DNA of 64,000 nucleotides from an uncultured Collinsella sp. (GTDB lineage Bacteria; Actinomycetota; Coriobacteriia; Coriobacteriales; Coriobacteriaceae). The stretch is taken from the NCBI GenBank assembly GCA_900540995.1, contig UQHO01000006.1, positions 15,674 to 79,673 on the forward strand. The letters run 5' to 3'. How positions within the stretch are numbered: the first letter of the stretch is position 1; the number at the start of each line of letters is the position of its first letter. Made by a program: the position numbers and the translations under genes. Of this stretch, positions 15,802-23,111 are shown one piece after another. The notes below the pieces were generated by a model. That model made no database searches. It had not been told where the DNA came from and saw only the letters and a list, made by a program, of their open reading frames with translations.

Positions 15802-15838
15802 AAAGGCCTCGGCTCGCACCAAACGAGCCGAGGCCTTT
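15802..15838. terminator. Bidirectional terminator between ecfT and racemase
   Basis: A perfect 15-bp stem (arms AAAGGCCTCGGCTCG and CGAGCCGAGGCCTTT) with a 7-nt loop, T-rich on both strands. It serves the converging ecfT and racemase genes. Confidence 0.9.
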
Positions 15839-15855
15839 ACTGTTTCCCCAGATAA

Positions 15856-15892
15856 AAACCTACCAAAATATACCTGTCCCTTTTTGGCAGGT
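15856..15892. repeat. REP-like palindrome, ACCTaCCAAAA type
   Basis: ACCTACCAAAA and TTTTTGGCAGGT face each other around TATACCTGTCCC. The same unit, with AAACCTGTCCCTT in the middle, occurs twice at 63205-63279. It lies directly after the racemase stop codon. Confidence 0.6.
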
Positions 15893-15898
15893 TAAGGG

Positions 15899-16645
15899 CT
15901 ATTGGCGGTAGGGGGCGCCGCTGCGAATGATGGATTCGCGTACCAAGACGTCCATGGCGTCGAGGGTGATCTCGGGCATCTCGCGGTACTTCTGCAGCAC
16001 CGAGAGCTCGGTGCAGGCCAGAATAACGCGGTCGCAGCCGCTGCGGGCGAACTCCCACATCACGCGGTCGAACTTGTCCATATCGGGCTCGCGTCCGGCC
16101 TTCACGTCGTCGTAGATGAGCGACATCACGTCGGCCTGACGCTTCTCGCTGGGATAGACGACCTCAACGCCCGCCGCCTCACACTCGCGCCCGTAGACGC
16201 CCGCACCCACGGTGCCATCGGTACCCATAATGCCGATCTTGCGCACCGGCTCGGCCGGCATACTCAGGTTGGGATCGAACTCGCACTCCCCCATCACCGC
16301 GCCCGCCAGGGCATAGCGCACCGACTCGCGCGGCATGTGGATAATCGGCACCTTCGTAAACGACTGAATCTGGTCGTAAAAGTAGTGTGACGTATTGCAG
16401 GGAATGGCGATGTGCGCACAGCCCAGCGACTCGAGCGCCTGGGCGCACTCCTTCATGGTCGCCAGCAGCTCGGCATGTTCACCGGTCTTGATGGCCAGCG
16501 TGCGGTCGGGCATGGTCGACTTGGAAAGCACCACCATATCGATATGCTCCTGGTCGCACGTGGCCGCCGTATGGCGCACCACCTGGTCGTAGTAATACGA
16601 CGTGGCCTCGGCGCCCATGCCGCCGATAACTCCCAGCTTTTCCAT
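15899..16645 (-). CDS. Aspartate/glutamate racemase family protein
   Basis: A 248-residue protein starting MEKLGVIGGMGAEATSYYYD, as in aspartate racemases. The two catalytic cysteines lie in IPCNTSHYFYD and ILACTELSVL, so a two-base racemase mechanism is intact. The ATG at 16645 has AAGGAGG 5 nt upstream; the longer reading upstream is not needed. It follows the ATP-grasp ligase gene by 84 bp on the same strand. Together they could make D-aspartate and attach it to peptidoglycan precursors. Amino-acid racemases of this family vary in substrate, so aspartate is likely but not proven. Confidence 0.88.
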   Translation of the reverse strand: MEKLGVIGGMGAEATSYYYDQVVRHTAATCDQEHIDMVVLSKSTMPDRTLAIKTGEHAELLATMKECAQALESLGCAHIAIPCNTSHYFYDQIQSFTKVPIIHMPRESVRYALAGAVMGECEFDPNLSMPAEPVRKIGIMGTDGTVGAGVYGRECEAAGVEVVYPSEKRQADVMSLIYDDVKAGREPDMDKFDRVMWEFARSGCDRVILACTELSVLQKYREMPEITLDAMDVLVRESIIRSGAPYRQ

Positions 16646-16729
16646 CGCCGCCTCCTTGGTGACGCTTGCGCAATTGCGCGTATCATACCCGCGCCCGCCC
16701 GATGCAAACCGGACGGGCGCCGCACTCAT

Positions 16730-17986
16730 CTACTTGTAATACGTCTTGAACAGCTTAAAGTGGCGCAACTTTGTGTGCCACATGCGCAGCCAGCGGTTAA
16801 AGACAAAGTCGCCCTTCATAAACGAGGGATCGGCGCCCTTGCCTTCCTTATCCAGGCGATGCACCTTAGCGCGCAACTCGGGATCCTTAACGTACTTGTC
16901 GACGACGCCCATGGGGACGACCATCCACAGCGCCTCATCCTGCGCCGTCACAAACTCCGGCTCAAACGGGCGGTTGAACACATACTCATCCACCACATAC
17001 TTGGCAACGTTAAAACCGCTGTTGGTGACATAGTAGTTGCTGCGGCCCTGGCGGGTATTGAAGTCGAAGAACTTAAACGAGTCATCGCGCTCGTCGTACT
17101 TAACGTCAAAGTTGGAATAGCCCACAAAGTGAAGGTCCTCGAGCAACTTGCGCACGCCGCCCATGAGCTCGTCGTTGGGCTCGGTGATGATACAGGCATG
17201 GTTGCCGACACCGTGGGGCTGATGCTCCTCGAGCAGCACATGGCCCAGGCACATCATGCGCACCTTGCCGTTGCGGTCGGAATAGCTAGTGAGCACGCGC
17301 ATGTACTCGTCGTTGCCGGGCACGCGATCCTGCAAGATCAGATCGTCGGTGTAGCCGCTGGCATACGAATCGCGAATGACCTGTTCCAGCTCGGCGCGGT
17401 CGGCAATCTCATAGGCCTTCTTCTGGCCCTCGAACTCATGCTGCCACCACATGATGCCGTCGGAAGGCTTCAGAATCATCGGGTAAGGAAAATCGATCTG
17501 GTCGAGCACTTCGGCAGGCGCCTCACCCTGGGCATTGAGCATCGCCTTGGTAAAGGTAAACGTGTGCGGATAGGGCACGCCATGCTTCTCGCACAGCTCG
17601 TAGAAGATCTCCTTCTTCTGACACTGTTCAAGCATGCTATAGGGAGCGTAAGGCGCGACGATGTTATCCGCCAACTCATGGGCATCCTTGGCCTGAGCCA
17701 CGAGGGCAACATAGTTATCGCCACAGCCCACAAGGACAATCGTCTTATCGGCATGCGCTTGGGCAATGCCGTTGACGGTTTTGAGCATCACGGGCATGGT
17801 ATCGATATCCACGTTGGGCGTGTAGTCGATAATCTGGCTGCGGTACGCGGGACCCGTCTGGTACTTGCCAAAGACCAGACTCTTGACCTGGTACTCCTCG
17901 TAGAAGGCGCGCGCCACCGAGTAGGCGTTGATGTCGCCACCGAGCAGCACGGGAATGAACTCGCGCTCTGTAAACTGCAATGCCAT
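16730..17986 (-). CDS. ATP-grasp carboxylate-amine ligase, D-aspartate-ligase-like
   Basis: A 418-residue protein with an N-terminal pre-ATP-grasp domain (VLLGGDINAYSVARAF) and a C-terminal ATP-grasp fold with MILKPSDG, VPGNDEYMRVL and the metal-binding FDFNTRQGRSNYYV. Size and layout resemble the D-aspartate ligase of enterococci, which adds D-Asp to the cross-bridge amino group of cell-wall precursors. Placing a racemase gene directly downstream supports this role. An alternative is another amino-acid ligase of the wall or a capsule. The start is ATG at 17986 with GGAAG upstream. Confidence 0.8.
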   Translation of the reverse strand: MALQFTEREFIPVLLGGDINAYSVARAFYEEYQVKSLVFGKYQTGPAYRSQIIDYTPNVDIDTMPVMLKTVNGIAQAHADKTIVLVGCGDNYVALVAQAKDAHELADNIVAPYAPYSMLEQCQKKEIFYELCEKHGVPYPHTFTFTKAMLNAQGEAPAEVLDQIDFPYPMILKPSDGIMWWQHEFEGQKKAYEIADRAELEQVIRDSYASGYTDDLILQDRVPGNDEYMRVLTSYSDRNGKVRMMCLGHVLLEEHQPHGVGNHACIITEPNDELMGGVRKLLEDLHFVGYSNFDVKYDERDDSFKFFDFNTRQGRSNYYVTNSGFNVAKYVVDEYVFNRPFEPEFVTAQDEALWMVVPMGVVDKYVKDPELRAKVHRLDKEGKGADPSFMKGDFVFNRWLRMWHTKLRHFKLFKTYYK

Positions 17987-18129
17987 GGAAACTTCCTATC
18001 ATGAACTGCCCATACAACGGGCGGTCTTTGCGCAACTGATTTATTCTAGCGTGCCAAGCCGCCGGCGCCCAAAGCTCCACCGTATCTATGGCAATCGACG
18101 TAATCGCCCAGCACGAAGACGGCGCTCAC

Positions 18130-18187
18130 CGTTGTATGACAACGGGCAATGAACCTACCATTGTTGTAGGATTCAACATGTTGCCCG
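18130..18187 (+). promoter_or_regulatory. Palindrome and two-stem structure upstream of MOSC gene
   Basis: CGTTGT-atg-ACAACG (18130-18144) is followed by nested pairing CGGGCAA (18143-18149) with TTGCCCG (18181-18187), enclosing CCTAC/GTAGG. The segment ends 20 nt before the GTG start of the MOSC gene and lies in the divergent gap after the ligase gene. It could be an operator plus a leader RNA structure; no known riboswitch was recognised. Confidence 0.4.
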
Positions 18188-18206
18188 CCCCGTCGAAAGG
18201 TGCACC

Positions 18207-18839
18207 GTGCCCCAGGCTCATCCGATCAACAACCCCATCATTGACGCCGCCAAGCGCGAACTTGCGGATCGTGCCCAGACGGCAGCTCCCCTACGCACCG
18301 CAAACGATGCTTACAACGGGCCTGTCCGTATCGTCTCAATCAACACGTCGGAGCACAAAGGCACGCGTAAGTCGCCCGTCTCCGATGGACGCGACACCGT
18401 CATCGAGCAATTTGGCCTCGCTACCGATGCGCACGCCGGACATTGGCACCGCCAGGTCTCTTTTTTAGCCGCGGAGTCCATCCAGACGGCGCAGGCACGC
18501 GGACTCGATGTGCGCAAGGGTGACTTTGGGGAGAACTTCACGACCCAGGGCATCAACCTGCTCTCGCTCCCCTTGGGCACACAGCTCAAGCTTGGAAGCG
18601 ACGTGCTTGTCGAAATCAGTCAGATCGGTAAGGTCTGCCACACCCGCTGTGCCATCTACTATCTCGCCGGCGACTGCATCTTTCCCCACGAGGGCGTTTT
18701 TGGCGTGGTGCTAAAGGGCGGAGAGGTCCATACCGGCGACGAAATCCAGGTGGTCAAGCTCGGCGACGGCACTTGCTCGTTCACCCCCGCCGAGGCGCTC
18801 GAAGAGATTGAGCAGGCTCGCCAGGAGGGCACGCTGTAG
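18207..18839 (+). CDS. MOSC domain protein
   Basis: A 210-residue protein. Residues about 40-190 form a MOSC domain, the beta-barrel shared with molybdenum cofactor sulfurases, with GLATDAHAGHWHRQVS, GDFGENFTTQGI and a conserved cysteine region KVCHTRCAIYY. Stand-alone MOSC proteins are thought to handle sulfur or bind molybdenum cofactor-like ligands. It starts with GTG at 18207, with GAAAGG upstream. No molybdenum cofactor genes are adjacent, so the physiological partner is unknown. Confidence 0.88.
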   Translation: MPQAHPINNPIIDAAKRELADRAQTAAPLRTANDAYNGPVRIVSINTSEHKGTRKSPVSDGRDTVIEQFGLATDAHAGHWHRQVSFLAAESIQTAQARGLDVRKGDFGENFTTQGINLLSLPLGTQLKLGSDVLVEISQIGKVCHTRCAIYYLAGDCIFPHEGVFGVVLKGGEVHTGDEIQVVKLGDGTCSFTPAEALEEIEQARQEGTL

Positions 18840-18907
18840 TTGTAAAACCCCACGTTGAGATAGCTTTTACAGCCCAAAGCTCCTCTTAAACAGGCCCCCG
18901 TAACGTT

Positions 18908-19010
18908 AAAGTTGAACTCTATGGTTTCTCAACAATTCATCATAACTGCAGGTCAAAGCCAAAGCCTCAAGTTCAACTTGACCCTTTGGAACCTTTAAGG
19001 TTCAAGTTGA
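18908..19010 (+). promoter_or_regulatory. Repeated AAGTTGAA/TCAAGTT motifs upstream of secreted protein
   Basis: The gap before the secreted coiled-coil gene holds AAAGTTGAACT (18908-18918), a near-perfect palindrome TCAAGTTCAACTTGA (18967-18981), AACCTTTAAGGTT (18990-19002) and TCAAGTTGA (19002-19010). Clustered half-sites suggest a regulator binding region about 65-165 bp upstream of the start codon. Confidence 0.45.
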
Positions 19011-19073
19011 GGTCGAAAGCAGTAGTAGAATACCGTTCGAACCATAACCTACGATTGATTGCAGAGGGACTGG

Positions 19074-20207
19074 ATGCAGCATTCGAATCATCGCACCGCA
19101 GCGCTCATTGCGTCGAAGCCGGCTCGTATCATCACGAGCGCCGCGCTCGCCGTTGCGCTGACGGCCACGCCGATGCTCTCCCCCGTTGCGGCGTATGCCG
19201 CCTCGCAGGCAACGCAGGACCAGCTTTCCGCAGCCCAGCAGAAGATCGAAGCCGCCACGAGCGCCTACAACGACGCCCGCACAAAACTCGATGACCTGCA
19301 AAAGCAGATTGACTCCAATGAGGCAAGCATCGAGGAAATCGAGGCTAAGCTTCCCGAGCAGCAGGCCAAGGCAAGCTCTGCCATGCGCGATCTGTACAAG
19401 TATCAGAAGGGCACCAATCCCATCGTGAGCTTCCTGGTCAACGCGCAGAGCCTGGGTGAGTTCATCACGACCTGTAAATACACCAACCAGATCACGAGCT
19501 CGAGCGTCGACGAGATCGAGCAGCTCAATAACATGCAAACCGAACTCGAGCAGAACAAGGCCGAGCTCCAGCAGGCCAAGTCTCAGCTTGAGGCAGAGCA
19601 GAAAAACGCCGAGGATGCGCTGGCGCAGGCCCAGCAGCTTCGCAGCGAGGCACAGGCAAAAGCCGAGCAGGAAAATGCCGCCGAGCTTGCCAAGCTTGAG
19701 GCCGATAAGGCCGCTGCCGCCGAGAAGCTCTCGGGCGAGGGCGTGAGCGGCAGCAATTCCAGCAGCCAGGCCACCAACACCAACACCACCATCGACACCA
19801 CGGTGAACAACGCCAATACCGGTAGCTCCGATTACGATTCGTTCATTAATGAGTGGACGAGCCGCATCGACAATTATCTCGCCGGCTCCCCCATGGCAGG
19901 CCAGGGCTATAACTTTGCCGTCGCCGCTTGGAATACCGGTGTCGACCCCCGTTGGTCCCCCGCCATCGCCTGTATCGAGAGCACCAAGGGTGCTTATTGC
20001 GCCAATTCTTACAACGCCTGGGGCTGGAGTGCACGTGGCGGCGGTTGGCGCAGCTTTGGCAGCTGGAGCGAGGGCATCTCCGCTCACGTTGCCTATCTGG
20101 GCGCCAACTACGGCTCCACCCTTACCCCGGCTGCAGCCAAAAAGTACTGCCCGCCCACATGGCAGGACTGGTACAACAAAGTCGCCGCTCAGATGAACCG
20201 CATCTAA
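19074..20207 (+). CDS. Secreted coiled-coil protein with lysozyme-like C-terminal domain
   Basis: A 377-residue exported protein. A signal peptide (about 1-43, ending AYAAS) is followed by a long coiled coil (about 45-215) rich in Glu, Gln and Ala, like the N-terminal half of PcsB/CwlO-type wall hydrolases. A Ser/Asn/Thr linker follows, then a C-terminal domain (about 262-377) with PAIACIESTKGAYC and NAWGWSARGGGWRSFGSWS, typical of lysozyme-like muramidase or glucosaminidase folds, where the Glu could be catalytic. It probably cuts or binds peptidoglycan at division. The ATG at 19074 has AGAGGG upstream. Confidence 0.8.
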   Translation: MQHSNHRTAALIASKPARIITSAALAVALTATPMLSPVAAYAASQATQDQLSAAQQKIEAATSAYNDARTKLDDLQKQIDSNEASIEEIEAKLPEQQAKASSAMRDLYKYQKGTNPIVSFLVNAQSLGEFITTCKYTNQITSSSVDEIEQLNNMQTELEQNKAELQQAKSQLEAEQKNAEDALAQAQQLRSEAQAKAEQENAAELAKLEADKAAAAEKLSGEGVSGSNSSSQATNTNTTIDTTVNNANTGSSDYDSFINEWTSRIDNYLAGSPMAGQGYNFAVAAWNTGVDPRWSPAIACIESTKGAYCANSYNAWGWSARGGGWRSFGSWSEGISAHVAYLGANYGSTLTPAAAKKYCPPTWQDWYNKVAAQMNRI

Positions 20208-20217
20208 GTGCAACTGC

Positions 20218-20246
20218 AAAGGGCCCCAATGGGGCCCTTTTCTTTT
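20218..20246 (+). terminator. Terminator after secreted coiled-coil gene
   Basis: AAAGGGCCCC pairs with GGGGCCCTTT across a 3-nt loop and is followed by TCTTTT. It starts 11 bp after the stop codon and overlaps the last codon of the converging kinase gene. Confidence 0.92.
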
Positions 20247-21624
20247 AGGTAGCGGAGGTATCGACAACGCCGGTCGCATTGGCAACCGCGACTATGACGA
20301 TCATGCATAGGAGCAGCACACCCAATGCCTTGAGCCAGAGTTTCGCGAGTTTCTTGCCGCGATAGCTGTCGAGCAGTGCGAATCGCCGACGAAGACGGCG
20401 CTTATCGAGCAGCGCAAAATGCATAAGCACCATAAGGCCATCGACAAAGAAAAAATACTCGATTATGAGAAGCCACGTCGGGTAGCTTTGGTTTGCTCCC
20501 GTGGGGTGAAAGACGGCAAAGTGACTTCCGGCAAAGAACACAAGCAGCGAGAAGCAGACGAGCGTATTCCAAATGCGCCCCAGAGACTCCGGAACACGAG
20601 AGAGCAGACCGCATGCAGCGGAGGTGGCAGGTCTAGGAAGCTCTGCGGGGTTTCGGAGCCCTTGGGGCGTCAACCCCGTCTCCAAGGCCGGAGTATGGAC
20701 AAGCGCAGGCGCAGGAGGCCGCACGGGGTGAATCAGGTCGTATGCCGCGCGCGTCGCCCGTCCCAACGCTTCCGCACTCGCAAAACGCTTGGCCGGGTCG
20801 AGCGCCATCGACATGCAGATGACATCGGCCAGTGGAGTGGGAATGCCACGCGCCTCGCATTGCTCGCGCATGTCAAGCCCTGGTTTAGGGTCGACTCCCG
20901 TCAAGCAGAAGAACAACAGGGCGCCGAGTGCGTAGACGTCGCTTCGCACGCTCGTCTGCCCAAACCCATACTGCTCGGGCGGCGCATAGGGTCGCGTGCC
21001 AAACTTGACGGTGTCGGCATCGGCGCCATCGTGCCATACGCGCGCGATCCCCAGGTCGATAATCACCAGCGATGAAAACGTCAGGCCGTCATCAGGCGTA
21101 TAGTTGGCACCTGTCACGATGATATTCGACGGCTTGAGGTCACGATGGATCACCGGCGCCGACGTCTCCCCCGCCATTGCAAAACCGGTATGGAGCTCGC
21201 CCACGGCGTCGCAAAGGACAGGATACAATTCACGCGCATAATCGGGGGTGGCTCCCAGACGGTCCACCAGCGCCCCGAGCGTCTCCCCTTCGATGTATTC
21301 CATAACCACGTTGAGCTCGTCGCCCACACGACGACAATCGACGATTCTGGGCAGGTGCTCAAAACGCCTGCCTGCCCGCTGAACGGCAAACAGACGCTCG
21401 TATGCCCCGCCGATTTGAGCCGAAGCATCGATGCGTTTACGGACAAAGGGGCCGAGCGAGCCACCGCCGGTTCCTTCAAAGTACACGAGCTCGGTTGTTT
21501 CAACGGTCGAGCGCTTAAGTACACGCTCCACGCGATAGCTGTCGTCGCAATCGAGCGACGCCAGGTGCTCGGCAAGCGCTGCGGTCAGCTCGTCATCGGA
21601 ATATGTTGGGGTCTGAGTATCCAT
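20245..21624 (-). CDS. Membrane-attached Ser/Thr protein kinase
   Basis: About 459 residues. The kinase domain (about 30-290) has the catalytic loop VIHRDLKPSNIIV, a metal loop changed from DFG to DLG (IIDLGIAR) and the activation end PYAPPEQYGFG. The Gly-rich loop is poorly conserved. Two hydrophobic segments near the C-terminus (about 350-450) should anchor it, with the kinase in the cytoplasm. Two starts are close: ATG at 21624 (GGAGG only 2 nt upstream) and ATG-ATG at about 21633. An HTH-type protein gene lies 98 bp upstream on the same strand and may be a partner or substrate. Confidence 0.88.
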   Translation of the reverse strand: MDTQTPTYSDDELTAALAEHLASLDCDDSYRVERVLKRSTVETTELVYFEGTGGGSLGPFVRKRIDASAQIGGAYERLFAVQRAGRRFEHLPRIVDCRRVGDELNVVMEYIEGETLGALVDRLGATPDYARELYPVLCDAVGELHTGFAMAGETSAPVIHRDLKPSNIIVTGANYTPDDGLTFSSLVIIDLGIARVWHDGADADTVKFGTRPYAPPEQYGFGQTSVRSDVYALGALLFFCLTGVDPKPGLDMREQCEARGIPTPLADVICMSMALDPAKRFASAEALGRATRAAYDLIHPVRPPAPALVHTPALETGLTPQGLRNPAELPRPATSAACGLLSRVPESLGRIWNTLVCFSLLVFFAGSHFAVFHPTGANQSYPTWLLIIEYFFFVDGLMVLMHFALLDKRRLRRRFALLDSYRGKKLAKLWLKALGVLLLCMIVIVAVANATGVVDTSAT

Positions 21625-21722
21625 AGCCTCCATCATAGCGCAGGGCGCAGACACCCCATGGCATCCGCGCCCCGTTCGTTTGCATCGTTGTTCGGCAGCT
21701 CCGCCGGCTCAGATATCAGCCG

Positions 21723-22145
21723 CTAACTCACCGTCTCCTCGCCAAAGCGATACAGCTCCTCGTTGACCTTTTGGAGGCTGCACCCGCGATCGATGCAAAA
21801 GATGATAATCGCATCGCGGCGGTCCTTGCAGTTAAGGACGCTTACCCCGGCAGCCGTCAGCGCACGGTTAGTCTCTTTGAGCGTCAGCGCCATCGCAAAG
21901 GCAATCTGCAGCACCTTATTGCGGCTCGGATGCCGCGCACCGGTAAAAATCTGATAGCCAAAGGTCTCATTGAGATCGGCCATACGAACCACGCGCGAGC
22001 GCTCCAAGCCCTTTTCCTGCAGTAGCTGCTTCAGGTAGTTCGAAAGCGACGGGGCGGCAAAGTCGTGTTCTTTGATATAGCCATCGATGTTTGGCGCGTC
22101 GAGAAGCTCATTGAGTAACTCGTCAGTCAGCTTTTTATCGGGCAT
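21723..22145 (-). CDS. HTH-like protein linked to kinase
   Basis: A 140-residue protein without membrane segments. The middle (about 30-105, LSNYLKQLLQEKGLERSRVV and following) looks like an XRE-type helix-turn-helix, with conserved GARHPSRNKVLQIAFAM. The C-terminus (RDAIIIFCIDRGCSL) is family specific. It lies directly upstream of the Ser/Thr kinase on the same strand. I recognise the arrangement but not a named family; a DNA-binding regulator controlled by phosphorylation is a reasonable guess. Confidence 0.65.
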   Translation of the reverse strand: MPDKKLTDELLNELLDAPNIDGYIKEHDFAAPSLSNYLKQLLQEKGLERSRVVRMADLNETFGYQIFTGARHPSRNKVLQIAFAMALTLKETNRALTAAGVSVLNCKDRRDAIIIFCIDRGCSLQKVNEELYRFGEETVS

Positions 22146-22177
22146 ACGACTTCACCTCCCCCAGTGCATGCAACATG

Positions 22178-22621
22178 CTAGAAACCGCTTACGTCCGAAC
22201 GCTCCCAGCTAGCAACCTGGTCGGGAGACACCGTACCCAGCGCCTCGAACTTCCAGGAGCCGCCCGCCTTCAGATGATTGGTGTTTGCAAGAGCCGTTCC
22301 AACCTGGTTGCCATCGGCATCGTACAGAACATATTCAATCTGAATGTAGCTCTTTTCCTTGTCCGTGTTATTGGTCAGCGTGCCCGTGATCTTATAGGTA
22401 AACTGATTGGAAGTGTCTTCAGCCTCGTCAGCAATGGTATACGGTTCTTGCGGTTCTTTTCGCTCCTCAGCCTGCTGTGTCGTCTCGGCAGGTTTTGCCG
22501 AATCGCTCGCAGACGAATCGGTTGAGTTGTCGCCCATAGAGCCCACGGCACCGACAATAACCAGCACCACGATGATGCCTAGGACAATCTTGCCGATCGG
22601 CTTCTTTCCCTCTTTTGCCAT
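22178..22621 (-). CDS. Membrane-anchored FxLYD-like domain protein
   Basis: A 147-residue protein: short basic N-terminus, one membrane helix (about 11-30), a Ser/Asp/Gln-rich spacer (about 30-60) and an extracytoplasmic beta domain (about 62-147) containing YKITGTLTNNTDKEKSYIQI and EYVLYDADGNQVGTALA. This matches FxLYD or DUF3426-like Ig-fold domains found on Gram-positive surfaces. Its ribosome site is inside the 3' arm of a 14-bp hairpin just upstream, so translation may be regulated. The function is unknown. Confidence 0.75.
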   Translation of the reverse strand: MAKEGKKPIGKIVLGIIVVLVIVGAVGSMGDNSTDSSASDSAKPAETTQQAEERKEPQEPYTIADEAEDTSNQFTYKITGTLTNNTDKEKSYIQIEYVLYDADGNQVGTALANTNHLKAGGSWKFEALGTVSPDQVASWERSDVSGF

Positions 22622-22626
22622 TATTC

Positions 22627-22680
22627 ATCCTTCCTACGATCCGGCTACCGTGCCGGCACACAGCACATCGTAGGAAGGAT
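22627..22680 (-). promoter_or_regulatory. Hairpin that buries a ribosome binding site
   Basis: Two 14-nt arms, ATCCTTCCTACGAT and ATCGTAGGAAGGAT, pair perfectly and enclose a second palindrome GTGCCGGCAC. On the reverse strand the 3' arm carries AGGAAGGA, which is the ribosome site 5-6 nt before the FxLYD-protein start. The structure would block translation unless opened. Confidence 0.6.
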
Positions 22681-22785
22681 TGAACTTGAATTCATTAGCT
22701 GAGAGCTAAGGCTGCGGTAAACGGCCAATGCAGTTATCCAAACGTTGAGCAAACGCACTTTGCGCAACCGTCTGCTGGCAGCGCA

Positions 22786-23109
22786 TCAACCCACCGTGAC
22801 GGATTCCCCGGTAAAGGCACTGATCATCAACAGGACAAAGAACACCAGGTAGCTGACACTCAGCAAGTACGCAATAATCAGGAAGACGACCCAGCCGACA
22901 TTGGTTTTACCGTCGGCACGGCGTTGCTCGCGATTACGGCAAAGCCAAATCGTCACGCCAATGGCCACAATCAGCAACACGAGTGCCGCTGCTGCCAACC
23001 CGGCAAGCGCAAACATCACGCCAATGCTCACAGCAATAACCGGAAGCAGCAGCAAGCCGCAGCCACACCCACCCGGACTATATACGGCAGACTGTCGGCG
23101 TCGTTCCAT
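22786..23109 (-). CDS. Small membrane protein of unknown function
   Basis: A 107-residue protein with a Cys/Gly-rich start (SPGGCGCGLLLLP) and three hydrophobic helices at about 18-36, 37-56 and 74-100, separated by a short basic loop RNREQRRADGKT. It is an integral membrane protein. The ATG at 23109 follows the stop of the M20 amidohydrolase by 2 nt, with GGAG upstream, so the two are translationally linked. I do not recognise the family. Confidence 0.65.
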   Translation of the reverse strand: MERRRQSAVYSPGGCGCGLLLLPVIAVSIGVMFALAGLAAAALVLLIVAIGVTIWLCRNREQRRADGKTNVGWVVFLIIAYLLSVSYLVFFVLLMISAFTGESVTVG

Positions 23110-23111
23110 CG

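Noticed and set aside
16412..18004. 530-residue forward frame over the racemase and ligase genes
   Set aside because: It is antisense to two genes with clear motifs and has no recognisable domain.
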